Source: Streptomyces jumonjinensis (GTDB lineage: Bacteria; Actinomycetota; Actinomycetes; Streptomycetales; Streptomycetaceae). Taken from it: 64,000 bases of DNA. The notes under the pieces were generated by a model, which was not told the origin of the DNA, searched no databases, and worked only from the letters and a program-made list of their open reading frames with translations. This document shows, piece after piece, positions 48,384 to 57,593 of the stretch (position 1 is its first letter; the number at the start of each line of letters is the position of its first letter). Location: contig NZ_VCLA01000150.1 of the NCBI RefSeq assembly GCF_009600885.1, positions 13,256 to 77,255 of the forward strand, read 5' to 3'. Made by a program: the position numbers and the translations under genes.

Positions 48384-51300
48384 TCACTTCCAGGCGGCGA
48401 TCGGATTGCCCAGCCAGCGGGTGCCCGGGGGCACCCGCTCCCCGCGCATCACCAGCGAGGCGGGGCCGACGACGGCCCGGTCCCCGATCACCGCGCCGGG
48501 CAGCGCGATGCCGTGCGGGCCGAGTGTCGCACCGGCCCCGAGGACGACATCGTCCATGCGCATGATCCGGTCATGGAAGAGATGCGTCTGGACCACACAG
48601 CCCCGGCCGACGCTCGCGCCGGAACCGACGGTGACGAGATCGGCCTCCGGAAGCCAGTACGTCTCGCACCACACCCCGGCGCCGATCCGGGCCCCGAGCC
48701 CGCGCAGCCACAGACTCATCAGCGGGGTGCCGGAGACCGTGCCCACCAGCCAGGGCACGGCCAGCACCTCGACGAAGGCGTCCGCCAGCTCATCACGCCA
48801 GACGAACGCCGACCACAGCGGCCGTTCCACCACCCGGTACTGGCCCACCAGCAGCCATTTCGCCGTGATGGCGAGCGCGCAGGCCGCCACCCCGCCCAGC
48901 GCCAGCAGCACCCCGCCCGACAGCACCGCGACGGGCAGGCCGAAACGCCCGGCCAGCGCGCCGAAGGCGGTGATCGCGAGGACGGCGAGCGCCACCGAGC
49001 AGATCACCGGGACGATCCTGCACAGCTCGACGGCCGCCCGCGCCCACTTCAGCCGGGCCGCGGGGGCGAAGGTACGGCTCCGATCGCCCGGCTCGGCGGC
49101 CCGGGGCAGCCGCATCGGCGGCATCCCGAGCCAGGAGCTGCCCTTCTCGGCGCGCTCGGGGGCCGCCGAGAGCACCCCGACCAGCCCCCGCTTGGGCACC
49201 CGGCGGCCCGCGGCCGTCATCCCGGAGTTGCCGAGGAAGGCGCGCTTGCCGACGCGGGCCTCGGCGATCCGCAGCCGTCCGCCGCCCAGCTCGTACGAGG
49301 CCACTCTGGTGTCGTCGGCGAGGAACGCGCCGTCGCCGACCCTGGTCATCGCGGGCACCGCCAGCACGGTGGACGCCTCCACCCCACGGCCCACCCGCAT
49401 CCCGAGCGCCCGCAGCCACACGGGCGTGGCGAGGCTCGCGTACAGCGGGAAGAGATGGCCGCGCGCCATGTCCATCAACCGCTCGGTGGTCCAGGCCCGC
49501 CACGCGCCGCCGCCGTGGACGGGATGGCTGCCCGCGCGCAGCCCGCTGCCCAGGGCCCGTACACAGCAGAGGATCAGCAGCGCGTACCCGGCGAGTCCGG
49601 TGAGGGCGGCGAGCGGCGCCCCGGCGAGCGGAGTGGGGTGCAGGCCCATCACCAGCAGGGCGGGGACGGCCGCGACGGCGGGCAGCGTCATGAGGAACAG
49701 CGAGGTCAGCGAGTAGAGCGCGGTCCAGCGGCGGCTGCGCGGCGGACGGGTGCCGAAGGCGCCCCTGGCCCTGCCGCGGCGGACGGCCGGGACCCCGGAC
49801 CAGCGCTCGCCGGCCGGCACGGTCCCGGTGACGCCGGACCCCGGGGCGATCTCGGACCGCTTGCCGATCCGCGCGCCGGGGAAGAGGACGCTGCGCGCGC
49901 CGACGACAGCACCCGCGCCGATGCGCAGGGCGCCGATGTGCAGCCGGTCGCCGTCCAGCCAGTGACCGCAGAGATCGACCTCCGGTTCGACGGCGGAGCC
50001 GCGGCCGAGCCGCAGCAGACCCGTGACCGGCGGCAGCGAGTGCAGATCGACCTCGTCGCCGACGCGTACGCCGAGGGCGCGGGCGTACCGCGTCAGCCAG
50101 ACCCCGGCGAGCTGGGTCGCCCCGCTGGTCTCGGCGAGCCGTTCGGCGGTCCACAGCCGCAGATGGGCGCTGCCGCCCCGGGGATGGCTGCCGGGCCGCA
50201 CCCCGCGCAGCAGCAGCCGGGCCCCGCCCGCGGCGACGGCGATCCGGCCGGGCGGGCTGAACACCAGCAGCCACCCCAGCACCGGCCACCACCAGGAGAC
50301 GAATCCGTCGAGTCCGAGAACCAGGCCCACGGCGGCGGCGACCACGCTCCACCGCAGCCCGGCGACGGTGAGCAGCGGAAGGAGGAGCAGGGTCTGCGCG
50401 AGCTGCGCCCGCCGGGGCACGGGGCGTACGGCGCCGGCTCCGGCTCGCTTCGCCGAGGACCGTTCCAGGGTGCGGGCGAGCGCGCCGAGGGTGGGGTTCC
50501 GGTACACGTCGGCGACGGATCCGGTGCCGTACCGCTCTCTGATCAGCGAGACCAGCCGGGCGGCGGCGAGGCTGCCGCCGCCGTGGGCGAAGAAGTCCGC
50601 TCCGGGGCCGGTGACGGGAGCGCCGAGCAGTTCGGCCCATCGCCCGGCGAGCCAGGTCTCGGTCGCGGTGAGCCCCGCCGGGACGGGGGCGGCGCGGGCG
50701 GCTTCCGGCAGGGGCCAGGGCAGCGCGTCCCGGTCGACCTTGCCCGAGGTGCGGGTGGGGAGGTCGCCGACGACGGCGAGCAGGGGCACCAGGGCGGCGG
50801 GGAGCCGGGCCCGGAGCCGGGCGACGGCCGCGCCCCGGTCGAAAGCGGGCACTTCCCGGTCGAAGACGGGCGCGCTCCGATCGAAGGCGGGCGTGCCCTG
50901 GTCGAAAGCAGGCGCTCCCTGGTCGAAGGCGGGCGCTCCCCGGCTCCCGCCGCCGGGCCCCTCGGGGATCACATATCCCACCAGCACCCGATGGCCCGCG
51001 GCGGTCGTGCGGACCGCCGCCGCCGCGCCGGACACCCCCGGGAGCGCTTGGAGCGCCGCGTCGATCTCGCCCAGTTCGATACGCCGTCCGGCGAGCTTGA
51101 TCTGCTCGTCCGAGCGGCCCAGGAAGAGCAGCCCGGCCGGGTCGGCCCGGACCAGATCACCGCTGCGATAGGCGCGGCTCCAGCCGAGCGCGGGCAGCGG
51201 GGCGTACCGTTCGGCGTCCTTCTCCGGGTCCAGATAGCGCGCAAGACCCACTCCCCCGATGACCAGCTCCCCGGTCCCGCCCATCGGCACGGCCCGGCCG

Positions 51301-52364
51301 TCGCGGTCCACGACGGCCAGTTCCCAGCCGTCGAGCGGCAGACCGATCCGTACCGGACCCCGCCCGTCCAGCCGGGCGGCGCAGGCGACGACGGTCGCCT
51401 CGGTGGGGCCGTAGGTGTTCCAGACCTCGCGCCCGGGGACGGCCAGCCGCTCCGCCAGCTCCGGCGGGCAGCTCTCGCCGCCGAAGATCAGCAGACGGAC
51501 GCCGTCCAGCGCGCCAGTGGGCCAGAGCGCCGCCAGCGTGGGGACGGTCGACACGACGGTGATACGCCGTGCGGCCAGCCAGGGGCCGAGATCCGGACCG
51601 GTGCGCACAAGGGCGCGCGGCGCGGGCACCAGAGCGGCTCCGTGCCGCCAGGCCAGCCACATCTCCTCGCAGGACGCGTCGAAGGCGACGGAGAGCCCCG
51701 CGAGCACCCGGTCGCCCGGCCCCAGGGGCCGCGGACTCCCCTGGCCCGCGGCCCCCCGGGCCAGAAAGAGCCGTGCCTCGGCGTCGACGAAGGCCGCCGC
51801 GCCGCGATGGGTGACGGCCACTCCCTTGGGGGCGCCGGTGGAGCCCGAGGTGAAGATGATCCAGGCGTCGTCGCCGGGCGCGGGACGGGCGCCCGGGGCG
51901 CCGGAGGGTTCACGCACCCCGGGTGCGATGGTCCCGCCCTCCCGCAGTACGGCGCTGACGGCGGCCTCGGCGAAGACCAGCCCAGCCCGTTCCTCGGGGT
52001 CGTCCGCGTCCACGGGCACATAGGCGGCCCCTGCGGCGAGCGCCGCCAGGATCGCGATGTACAGCTCCGCCGTGCCGGAGGGGACGCGTACCCCGACCCG
52101 GTCGCCGGGGCCGATGCCCGCTCGCGCCAGCCGCCGCCGCAGCTCCTCGACCCGGCCGTGGAGGGCGCGGTAGGTGAGGGGGGCGGCGCCGTCGTCCACG
52201 GCGAGCGCGTCCGGGTACCGGTGGACGGTCGCGTCCAGGATGTCGAGGAGGGTCCGCTCCGGGGCCGCTCCGGCCGTGGTGAAGAGGGCGGGCGTCCCGC
52301 GCCCGGTACCAGCGCCCGGGGCGGCCGGGGCGGGCAGGCCGGGCGCGTCCGGGACGAAGGTCAT
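48384..52364 (-). CDS. Pls/PosA-type single-module NRPS, probable poly-amino-acid synthetase
   Basis: A 1326-residue membrane NRPS-like enzyme with the architecture of epsilon-poly-L-lysine synthetase (about 1319 residues). Adenylation domain about 40-550: A3 FTSGSTGAPKG at 171-181, Asp229 (FDAS) for the substrate amino group, A5 NTYGPTEA, A8 GRRIELGEID, Lys542 in A10. Thiolation domain about 565-635 with Ser598 in HGGGSL. Then a membrane region with six helices in pairs, interspersed with three tandem left-handed beta-helix/acyltransferase-like domains (IGAGAVVGARS, VGKRAFLGNSG, AVIGDRAVVGPAS) that join monomers. No condensation or thioesterase domain. Linker 476-511 is a five-unit APAFDQG-like repeat. 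ATG 52364 has GGGAG; GTG 52445 is an alternative. Monomer not predictable here. Confidence 0.88.
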   Translation of the reverse strand: MTFVPDAPGLPAPAAPGAGTGRGTPALFTTAGAAPERTLLDILDATVHRYPDALAVDDGAAPLTYRALHGRVEELRRRLARAGIGPGDRVGVRVPSGTAELYIAILAALAAGAAYVPVDADDPEERAGLVFAEAAVSAVLREGGTIAPGVREPSGAPGARPAPGDDAWIIFTSGSTGAPKGVAVTHRGAAAFVDAEARLFLARGAAGQGSPRPLGPGDRVLAGLSVAFDASCEEMWLAWRHGAALVPAPRALVRTGPDLGPWLAARRITVVSTVPTLAALWPTGALDGVRLLIFGGESCPPELAERLAVPGREVWNTYGPTEATVVACAARLDGRGPVRIGLPLDGWELAVVDRDGRAVPMGGTGELVIGGVGLARYLDPEKDAERYAPLPALGWSRAYRSGDLVRADPAGLLFLGRSDEQIKLAGRRIELGEIDAALQALPGVSGAAAAVRTTAAGHRVLVGYVIPEGPGGGSRGAPAFDQGAPAFDQGTPAFDRSAPVFDREVPAFDRGAAVARLRARLPAALVPLLAVVGDLPTRTSGKVDRDALPWPLPEAARAAPVPAGLTATETWLAGRWAELLGAPVTGPGADFFAHGGGSLAAARLVSLIRERYGTGSVADVYRNPTLGALARTLERSSAKRAGAGAVRPVPRRAQLAQTLLLLPLLTVAGLRWSVVAAAVGLVLGLDGFVSWWWPVLGWLLVFSPPGRIAVAAGGARLLLRGVRPGSHPRGGSAHLRLWTAERLAETSGATQLAGVWLTRYARALGVRVGDEVDLHSLPPVTGLLRLGRGSAVEPEVDLCGHWLDGDRLHIGALRIGAGAVVGARSVLFPGARIGKRSEIAPGSGVTGTVPAGERWSGVPAVRRGRARGAFGTRPPRSRRWTALYSLTSLFLMTLPAVAAVPALLVMGLHPTPLAGAPLAALTGLAGYALLILCCVRALGSGLRAGSHPVHGGGAWRAWTTERLMDMARGHLFPLYASLATPVWLRALGMRVGRGVEASTVLAVPAMTRVGDGAFLADDTRVASYELGGGRLRIAEARVGKRAFLGNSGMTAAGRRVPKRGLVGVLSAAPERAEKGSSWLGMPPMRLPRAAEPGDRSRTFAPAARLKWARAAVELCRIVPVICSVALAVLAITAFGALAGRFGLPVAVLSGGVLLALGGVAACALAITAKWLLVGQYRVVERPLWSAFVWRDELADAFVEVLAVPWLVGTVSGTPLMSLWLRGLGARIGAGVWCETYWLPEADLVTVGSGASVGRGCVVQTHLFHDRIMRMDDVVLGAGATLGPHGIALPGAVIGDRAVVGPASLVMRGERVPPGTRWLGNPIAAWK

Positions 52365-52731
52365 CCGGCGCTCCCGCCGCCGGCCGCCGGCGCCGGTGTC
52401 GGTGCCGGGCCTGCGGTACGGGACTGGTGCGTCCGCATCTCCCACGCTCCGTCCGTCGTGTGGAGTGCGCTCTCATGTCACGATCACGATCCCCGTCAGG
52501 CGCACGGCACATAAGAATTCTGTACGTCTCACCATTTTGGGCGAGATATACGGCAAGCGCACGGCCGGTGGATCAACGCCCGCGTCAGCGCGCGGGCCGG
52601 CAGTCGCCCAGTACGAGGGCCGGAACACGCCGAGACCCCCCGCCCCTCCGCGTGCTGTACGCGGGGGCAGGGGGTCTCACCGTAAAACCGGAACCGGAAG
52701 CCGCTGAGCCGCTCAGCGGCTTCGGCGGCCT
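52365..52731. other. Upstream region of the Pls-like gene
   Basis: About 366 bases. The segment 52495-52560 is relatively AT-rich (AAGAATTCTGTACG, ACCATTTTGGGCG) and is the likely promoter area for the synthetase. The right part holds the terminator of the symporter gene. Confidence 0.4.
52632..52678 (-). terminator. Terminator of the symporter gene
   Basis: Long GC-rich imperfect stem with GAGACCCCC/GGGGGTCTC at the base, 53 bases past the symporter stop. Confidence 0.75.
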
Positions 52732-54086
52732 CAGGCCGTCAGCGGAACCCTGCGGTCCTCGGGGCCCTGCTCGGGCTTCCCCTCGAACTCGTCGATCGGC
52801 GAGGAGGTGGCGGAGGTGTACGCGTCGTGGTCGAGGATCTTCTCCCGGGCGGCGACGATGACCGGGACCAGCGCCTGGCCCGCCACATTGGTGGCCGTGC
52901 GCATCATGTCCAGGATCGGGTCGATGGCCATCAGCAGACCCACGCCCTCCAGCGGCAGACCCAGCGTGGAGAGGGTCAGGGTCAGCATGACCGTCGCGCC
53001 GGTCAGACCAGCCGTGGCGGCCGAGCCGACGACCGAGACGAAGGCGATCAGCAGATAGTCCTGGATGCCGAGCTGCACATCGAAGATCTCCGCGATGAAG
53101 ATCGCGGCGAGCGCCGGGTAGATCGCGGCGCAGCCGTCCATCTTGGTCGTGGCGCCGAACGGGACCGCGAAGGAGGTGTACTCCTTCGGCACCCCGAGCC
53201 GCTCGGTGACCTTCTGGGTGACCGGCATCGTGCCGACCGAGGAGCGGGAGACGAAGGCCAGCTGGATGGCGGGCCAGGCGCCCCGGAAGAAGTGCACCGG
53301 GTTGACCTTGGCGGCCGTGACCAGCAGCAGCGGGTAGACGCCGAAGAGGACCAGGGCGCAGCCGATGTAGACGTCGGCGGTGAAGGTCGCGTACTTGCTG
53401 ACCAGATCCCAGCCGTAGCCGGCGATGGCGTAACCGATGAGACCCACGGTGCCCAGCGGGGCGAGGCGGATGACCCACCACAGGGCCTTCTGGAGCAGTT
53501 CGAGCACGGCCTCGCTGAAGGTGAGGACCGGCTTGGCCTTCTCGCCGAGCGCGAGCGCGGCGATACCGGCGACGGCCGCCAGGAAGACGATCTGGAGCAC
53601 GTTCAGCTCGGTGAACGGCGTGATCACATCCTGGGGGACGATTCCGGTGAGGAAGTCGATCCAGGACCCGTTGGCCTCCGGCAGCTTGCCGTCCTTCGGG
53701 GTGAGGCCGGTGCCCGCGCCGGGGTTGGTGAGCAGGCCGATCGTGATGCCGATGGCGACCGCGATCAGCGAGGTGATCAGGAACCAGAGCAGGGTGCGGC
53801 CGGCCAGCCGGGCGGCGTTGTTGACCTTGCGGAGGTTGGTGATCGACACCAGGATCGCGAAGAAGACGAGCGGGGCGACGGCGAGCTTCAGCAGCCGGAC
53901 GAAGATGTCACCGATGTGACCCAGGGTGTCCTTGAGCCAGCTGATGTCCTGCTCACGGGCGAGCCAGCCGAGCAGAACGCCGAGCACCAGACCGGTGATG
54001 ATCTGAGCCCAGAAGGGGACCTTGGGTATGCGGAAACCGGAGCCCGAGGGCTTTCCGGTCGCGGCGGACGCGGCGTTCGCGGACAC
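52731..54086 (-). CDS. Dicarboxylate/amino acid:cation symporter (DAACS)
   Basis: A 451-residue GltP/DctA-like transporter with eight helices and two re-entrant hairpins. Conserved: SRSSVGTMP (first serine-rich hairpin), FGATTKMDGCAAIYPALAAIF (TM7 and metal site), GLPLEGVGLLMAIDPILDMMRTATNVAGQ (HP2-TM8). The FAxPFGATTKMDG stretch fits a C4-dicarboxylate or acidic amino acid carrier. GTG 54086 chosen: GGAG lies seven bases upstream. The C-terminal 30 residues are a hydrophilic tail. Monocistronic. Confidence 0.9.
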   Translation of the reverse strand: MSANAASAATGKPSGSGFRIPKVPFWAQIITGLVLGVLLGWLAREQDISWLKDTLGHIGDIFVRLLKLAVAPLVFFAILVSITNLRKVNNAARLAGRTLLWFLITSLIAVAIGITIGLLTNPGAGTGLTPKDGKLPEANGSWIDFLTGIVPQDVITPFTELNVLQIVFLAAVAGIAALALGEKAKPVLTFSEAVLELLQKALWWVIRLAPLGTVGLIGYAIAGYGWDLVSKYATFTADVYIGCALVLFGVYPLLLVTAAKVNPVHFFRGAWPAIQLAFVSRSSVGTMPVTQKVTERLGVPKEYTSFAVPFGATTKMDGCAAIYPALAAIFIAEIFDVQLGIQDYLLIAFVSVVGSAATAGLTGATVMLTLTLSTLGLPLEGVGLLMAIDPILDMMRTATNVAGQALVPVIVAAREKILDHDAYTSATSSPIDEFEGKPEQGPEDRRVPLTA

Positions 54087-54340
54087 GGACACACTCCAGA
54101 GCGGCGTGAGAGAGGGGGAGAGGGGAGCGGGGGGTGCGGCGCCCGTGCGCGAGTGGGCGGATCCGCGGTCGGTGCCTGGGTCAGACCGGAAGGCGGCGGA
54201 CCACAGGGCGGCAGACAGAGCTGCGACAGACCGCGGACATACAGCGGCAGAGATCGACATGCAGGCGCACCACGAGCGGGGGGCTCGCGGTATCGAGGGT
54301 GCGCGCTGCTGACGTCATGCCGGATACGTTAACACTTGAA

Positions 54341-54357
54341 CTTTGAGATACTCAAAG
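54341..54357. promoter_or_regulatory. Perfect inverted repeat, candidate operator of the symporter
   Basis: CTTTGAGATACTCAAAG: perfect 7+7 arms, three-base spacer. On the minus strand it overlaps a possible -35 (TTGAGT) with a TAACGT hexamer 18 bases on. It lies about 255 bases before the symporter start, implying a long leader or a regulator site. Confidence 0.5.
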
Positions 54358-54439
54358 GTCAGCTTGGGGATCTTTTTCTCGCGAAACTCACACCCGAACC
54401 GGGAAGACCGCCCTGACCTGCACTGTTGCCACATACAGC

Positions 54440-54467
54440 TACGCCCCCGGCCATGGCCGGGGGCGTA
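54440..54467 (-). terminator. Perfect 28-base palindrome, terminator of the DUF4229 gene
   Basis: 14+14 perfect palindrome beginning TACGCCCCCGGCC, 83 bases past the DUF4229 stop. As RNA it forms a stem of 12 or so pairs with a tiny loop. Confidence 0.65.
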
Positions 54468-54549
54468 TGTGACATACATCTACCGAGAGCGTCCCGAGAG
54501 AGCCTGCGTACAGGCGGGGGCACGTACAGGCGTACGTGCGTACGGGGGG

Positions 54550-54831
54550 CTAGTCCTCCTGCGTACGGTGCGAGTCCAGCCGCGCCTTCGCCCGGTCGAC
54601 CTTGCCGACGATCTGCTCCGACATCGCGTCCCGCTGCTTGCGCAGCAGTACGAAGCTGAGCGGCGCGGAGAGCACCAGCGCGATCAGCACGACCCAGATG
54701 GCGTTGGAGTCGCCGAGACCCTTCGGCAGAACACCGAACTGGACCAGCGCCCCCGCCACGACGAGGCAGCCGACGAAGACGGCGAAGCGCATGGCGGTGT
54801 ATTTGATCGCGGCGCTCGACTTGGCTGACAC
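54550..54831 (-). CDS. DUF4229 small membrane protein
   Basis: A 93-residue protein with two membrane helices (about 14-36 and 43-65) and a charged C-terminal helix. KYTAMRFAVFVG, SFVLLRKQRDAMSEQIV match DUF4229, an actinobacterial family without known function. GTG 54831. Downstream of mqnE in the same direction with a 148-base gap. Confidence 0.8.
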   Translation of the reverse strand: MSAKSSAAIKYTAMRFAVFVGCLVVAGALVQFGVLPKGLGDSNAIWVVLIALVLSAPLSFVLLRKQRDAMSEQIVGKVDRAKARLDSHRTQED

Positions 54832-54953
54832 TGCGGGCCCACTCTCCCTCTTCGTACGATGCGCACAACAAACCGTGCCGAACCAGTGAAGCACGGGCGA
54901 AAGTCGATCACTGCGGCGGACCGGACCGCCCGGCCCTGCACCGGCATCCGTCT

Positions 54954-54986
54954 CAGACGGATCAGACGGATCAGACGGATCAGACG
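54954..54986. repeat. Nine-base tandem repeat at the mqnE stop
   Basis: 3.7 perfect copies of CAGACGGAT; the mqnE stop codon (54980-54982 complement) falls inside the array. Confidence 0.85.
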
Positions 54987-56143
54987 CGCATGGGCTGCGG
55001 CGACTCACGGCGGTCGGCGTCCGGCCCCGGGTACTCGCGGATGATCTCGTAGCGGGTGTTCCGCTCGACCGGGCGGAACCCGGCGTCACGGATCAGCTCC
55101 AGCAGATCGTCACGGGTCAGCTTGTTCGGCGTGCCGTAGTTGTCCGCGTCATGGGTGATCTTGTACTCGACCACCGAGCCGTCCATGTCATCCGCACCGT
55201 GCTGGAGGGCGAGCTGCGCGGTCTGCACTCCGTGCATCACCCAGAAGACCTTCACATGGGGGACGTTGTCGAAGAGCAGCCGGGAGACCGCGAACGTCTT
55301 CAGCGCCTCCGCCCCGGTCGCCATCGTGGTGCGCGCCTGGAGCCGGTTGCGGATCTTGCCGTCCTTCATGTCCACGAAGTCGTGCTGGTAGCGCAGGGGG
55401 ATGAAGACCTGGAAGCCGCCGGTCTCGTCCTGGAGCTCACGCAGCCTCAGCACATGGTCGACGCGGTGGCGGGGCTCCTCGATATGCCCGTACAGCATGG
55501 TCGAGGGGGTCTTCAGACCCTTGCTGTGCGCCAGCCGGTGGATACGCGACCAGTCCTCCCAGTGGGTGCGGTGGTCGACGATGTGCTGACGCACCTCCCA
55601 GTCGAAGATCTCCGCGCCGCCGCCGGTGAGCGATTCGAGACCGGCGTCGATCAGCTCGTCCAGGATCTCCGAGGCGGACCTGCCCGAGATGGTCTCGAAG
55701 TGGTGGATCTCGGTGGCGGTGAAAGCCTTCAGGGAGACGTTCGGCAGCGCCTCCTTGAGCGCGCTCAGCGAACGGGGGTAGTAACGCCAGGGCAGACTGG
55801 GGTGAAGCCCGTTGACGATGTGCAGCTCGGTGAGGTTCTCGTTCTCCATCGCCTTGGCGAGGCGGACGGCCTCCTCGATGCGCATGGTGTACGCGTCCTT
55901 CTCGCCCGGCTTCCGCTGGAACGAGCAGTACGCGCACGACGCGGTGCACACATTGGTCATATTGAGATGACGGTTGACGTTGAAGTGGACGACGTCGCCG
56001 TTCTTGCGGGTACGCACCTGGTGCGCGAGGCCGCCGAGCCAGGCCAGGTCGTCCGATGCGTAGAGGGCGATCCCGTCCTCACGGGTCAGCCGCTCTCCGG
56101 CTTCGACCTTCGCCTCCAGCTCGCGCTTGAGCCCTGCGTCCAT
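54980..56143 (-). CDS. mqnE: Aminofutalosine synthase
   Basis: A 387-residue radical-SAM enzyme that joins 3-enolpyruvylbenzoate to SAM-derived adenosine, giving aminodeoxyfutalosine. Cluster ligands Cys66, Cys70, Cys73 (CTASCAYC). Other segments: LHIVNGLHPSLPW, FTATEIHHF, LTGGGAEIFDWEVR, STMLYGHIEEP. ATG 56143 follows GGGAGG by seven bases. Downstream of an Lrp/AsnC gene, in the mqn group. Confidence 0.95.
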   Translation of the reverse strand: MDAGLKRELEAKVEAGERLTREDGIALYASDDLAWLGGLAHQVRTRKNGDVVHFNVNRHLNMTNVCTASCAYCSFQRKPGEKDAYTMRIEEAVRLAKAMENENLTELHIVNGLHPSLPWRYYPRSLSALKEALPNVSLKAFTATEIHHFETISGRSASEILDELIDAGLESLTGGGAEIFDWEVRQHIVDHRTHWEDWSRIHRLAHSKGLKTPSTMLYGHIEEPRHRVDHVLRLRELQDETGGFQVFIPLRYQHDFVDMKDGKIRNRLQARTTMATGAEALKTFAVSRLLFDNVPHVKVFWVMHGVQTAQLALQHGADDMDGSVVEYKITHDADNYGTPNKLTRDDLLELIRDAGFRPVERNTRYEIIREYPGPDADRRESPQPMRV

Positions 56144-56243
56144 TCGCCCGCCTCCCATGTGTCCGTCAATCGGGCTTCCCCCACCGTACTCCCCCGTATC
56201 AGGCGGTCGTGGGCACCCCCATGGCCCTGGTCGCGTCCCCGGG

Positions 56244-56699
56244 TCAGCTCTGCTCGGGCAGTTCGCCGACCCGGTTCTCCCACTTGGTGGAGAGCACGAT
56301 GGTGGTACGCGTACGGGAGACCCCCCGGGTCCCGCTCAGCCTGCGGATCGTCTTCTCCAGCCCGTCGACGTCGCTCACCCGCACCTTGAGCATGTACGAG
56401 TCGTCGCCCGCGATGAACCAGCAGTCCTCGATCTCCGCGAGATCGCGGAGCCGACGCGCCACATCCTCGTGGTCGGCGGCGTCGGAGAGCGAGATGCCGA
56501 TGAGCGCGGTGACCCCGAGGCCGAGCGACGCGGCGTCCACGGTGGCGCGGTACCCGGTGATGACGCCCGCCGCCTCCAGGCGGTTGATCCGGTCCGTGAC
56601 GCTGGGGCCGGAGAGGCCGACGAGCCGTCCCAGCTCGGCGTACGAGGCCCTGCCGTTCTCCCGGAGGGCCTGGATGAGCTGTCTGTCCACCGCGTCCAT
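56244..56699 (-). CDS. Lrp/AsnC-family transcriptional regulator
   Basis: A 151-residue regulator: winged helix-turn-helix (about 2-50, AELGRLVGLSGPSVTDRINRL) and a RAM ligand-binding domain (65-140, with FIAGDDSYMLKVRV). Such proteins sense amino acids or related metabolites. ATG 56699 gives the normal family length; ATG 56717 is possible. It lies between ubiX-type and mqnE genes, all same direction, suggesting a regulator of menaquinone synthesis, by position. Confidence 0.9.
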   Translation of the reverse strand: MDAVDRQLIQALRENGRASYAELGRLVGLSGPSVTDRINRLEAAGVITGYRATVDAASLGLGVTALIGISLSDAADHEDVARRLRDLAEIEDCWFIAGDDSYMLKVRVSDVDGLEKTIRRLSGTRGVSRTRTTIVLSTKWENRVGELPEQS

Positions 56700-56869
56700 G
56701 TGCCTGGAGCCTTCCATAGTTGCTGAACCAGTTGCTGAACCGTGAGGCGGTTGCCGGAGCCAGGGCGGATGCCGAGGCCGAGGCAGTTCCCGAGCCTGAG
56801 GCTTGCAGGAGAGAAACCCTGCGATTCTTTATGAGAAACCGGCGATGATCTTGCAGATCCCAGGACTCT

Positions 56870-57553
56870 TCACAAGGGTCTGTCCGCGCGAGAGCCCCCC
56901 AGCTCTCCCGCCCAGCGGCGGTAGAGCCGGTGCGGCACCCCCACCGCGTCCAGCACCCGCCCGGCGACGAAGTCCACCAGGTCCTGGATATGGGTCGCGC
57001 CCGCGTAGAACGCCGGTGAGGCGGGCAGCACCACGGCCCCGGCCTCGTCGAGCGCGACCAGATGCTTGAGGGTCTGACCGGCCAGCGGGGTCTCCCGCAC
57101 GGCGACGACCAGCGGCCGGCGCTCCTTGAGCGTCACGCTCGCGGTCCGCTGGAGCAGATCCTTGGAGAGCCCGAGGGCCACCCCGGCGACGGCCGCCGTG
57201 GAGGCCGGCACGATCAGCATCCCCTTGGCGGGGTACGAGCCCGAGGACGGCCCCGCCGCGAGATCCCCGGCGGACCAGTGGCGTACGCCGTCCACGTCCA
57301 CCCGGAAGGTGTCCGGCTTCCCGTCGGCCCCCCGGGCGAGCCACTCGCGCAGATCGTCGCGCCAGTGGGCGTCCCTGAACGAGATCCCGGTCTCGTCCAG
57401 CAGGGTCAGCCGCGATGCCCTCGATACCACCAGATCGACGCTCTCACCTGCGTCGATCAGCCCCCGCAGCACCGCGGCGGCATAGGGCGTCCCGGAGGCG
57501 CCGGAGACTCCGACGATCCAGGGGCGGCGGGGGTTCACTTCTGCTGGCTCCAC
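56870..57553 (-). CDS. mqnM: UbiX-type flavin prenyltransferase of the menaquinone pathway
   Basis: A 227-residue flavoprotein. WIVGVSGASGTPYAAAVLRGL at the start is the FMN-binding hallmark (quoted in part: GVSGASGTPYA); MLIVPASTAAVAGVALGLSKDLLQRTA and PLVVAVRETPLA (in part: VVAVRETPL) are conserved. It makes prenyl-FMN for the UbiD-type decarboxylase two genes upstream. GTG 57553; 40 bases after the UbiA-type gene. Confidence 0.9.
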   Translation of the reverse strand: MEPAEVNPRRPWIVGVSGASGTPYAAAVLRGLIDAGESVDLVVSRASRLTLLDETGISFRDAHWRDDLREWLARGADGKPDTFRVDVDGVRHWSAGDLAAGPSSGSYPAKGMLIVPASTAAVAGVALGLSKDLLQRTASVTLKERRPLVVAVRETPLAGQTLKHLVALDEAGAVVLPASPAFYAGATHIQDLVDFVAGRVLDAVGVPHRLYRRWAGELGGSRADRPL

Positions 57554-57593
57554 ACAAGGAGCCTATCCGGCGGCCGGGGGGTCACCCGAACGG

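Larger units (their letters stand above)
54087..54549. other. Intergenic region upstream of the symporter
   Basis: 463 bases. Contains the symporter's promoter region with a palindrome at 54341-54357 and the terminator of the DUF4229 gene. The plus strand has no credible gene. Confidence 0.5.

Noticed and set aside
46893..52514. Very long plus-strand open frame across the M1 and Pls-like genes
   Set aside because: An antisense artefact of high GC; the minus-strand proteins have all family motifs.
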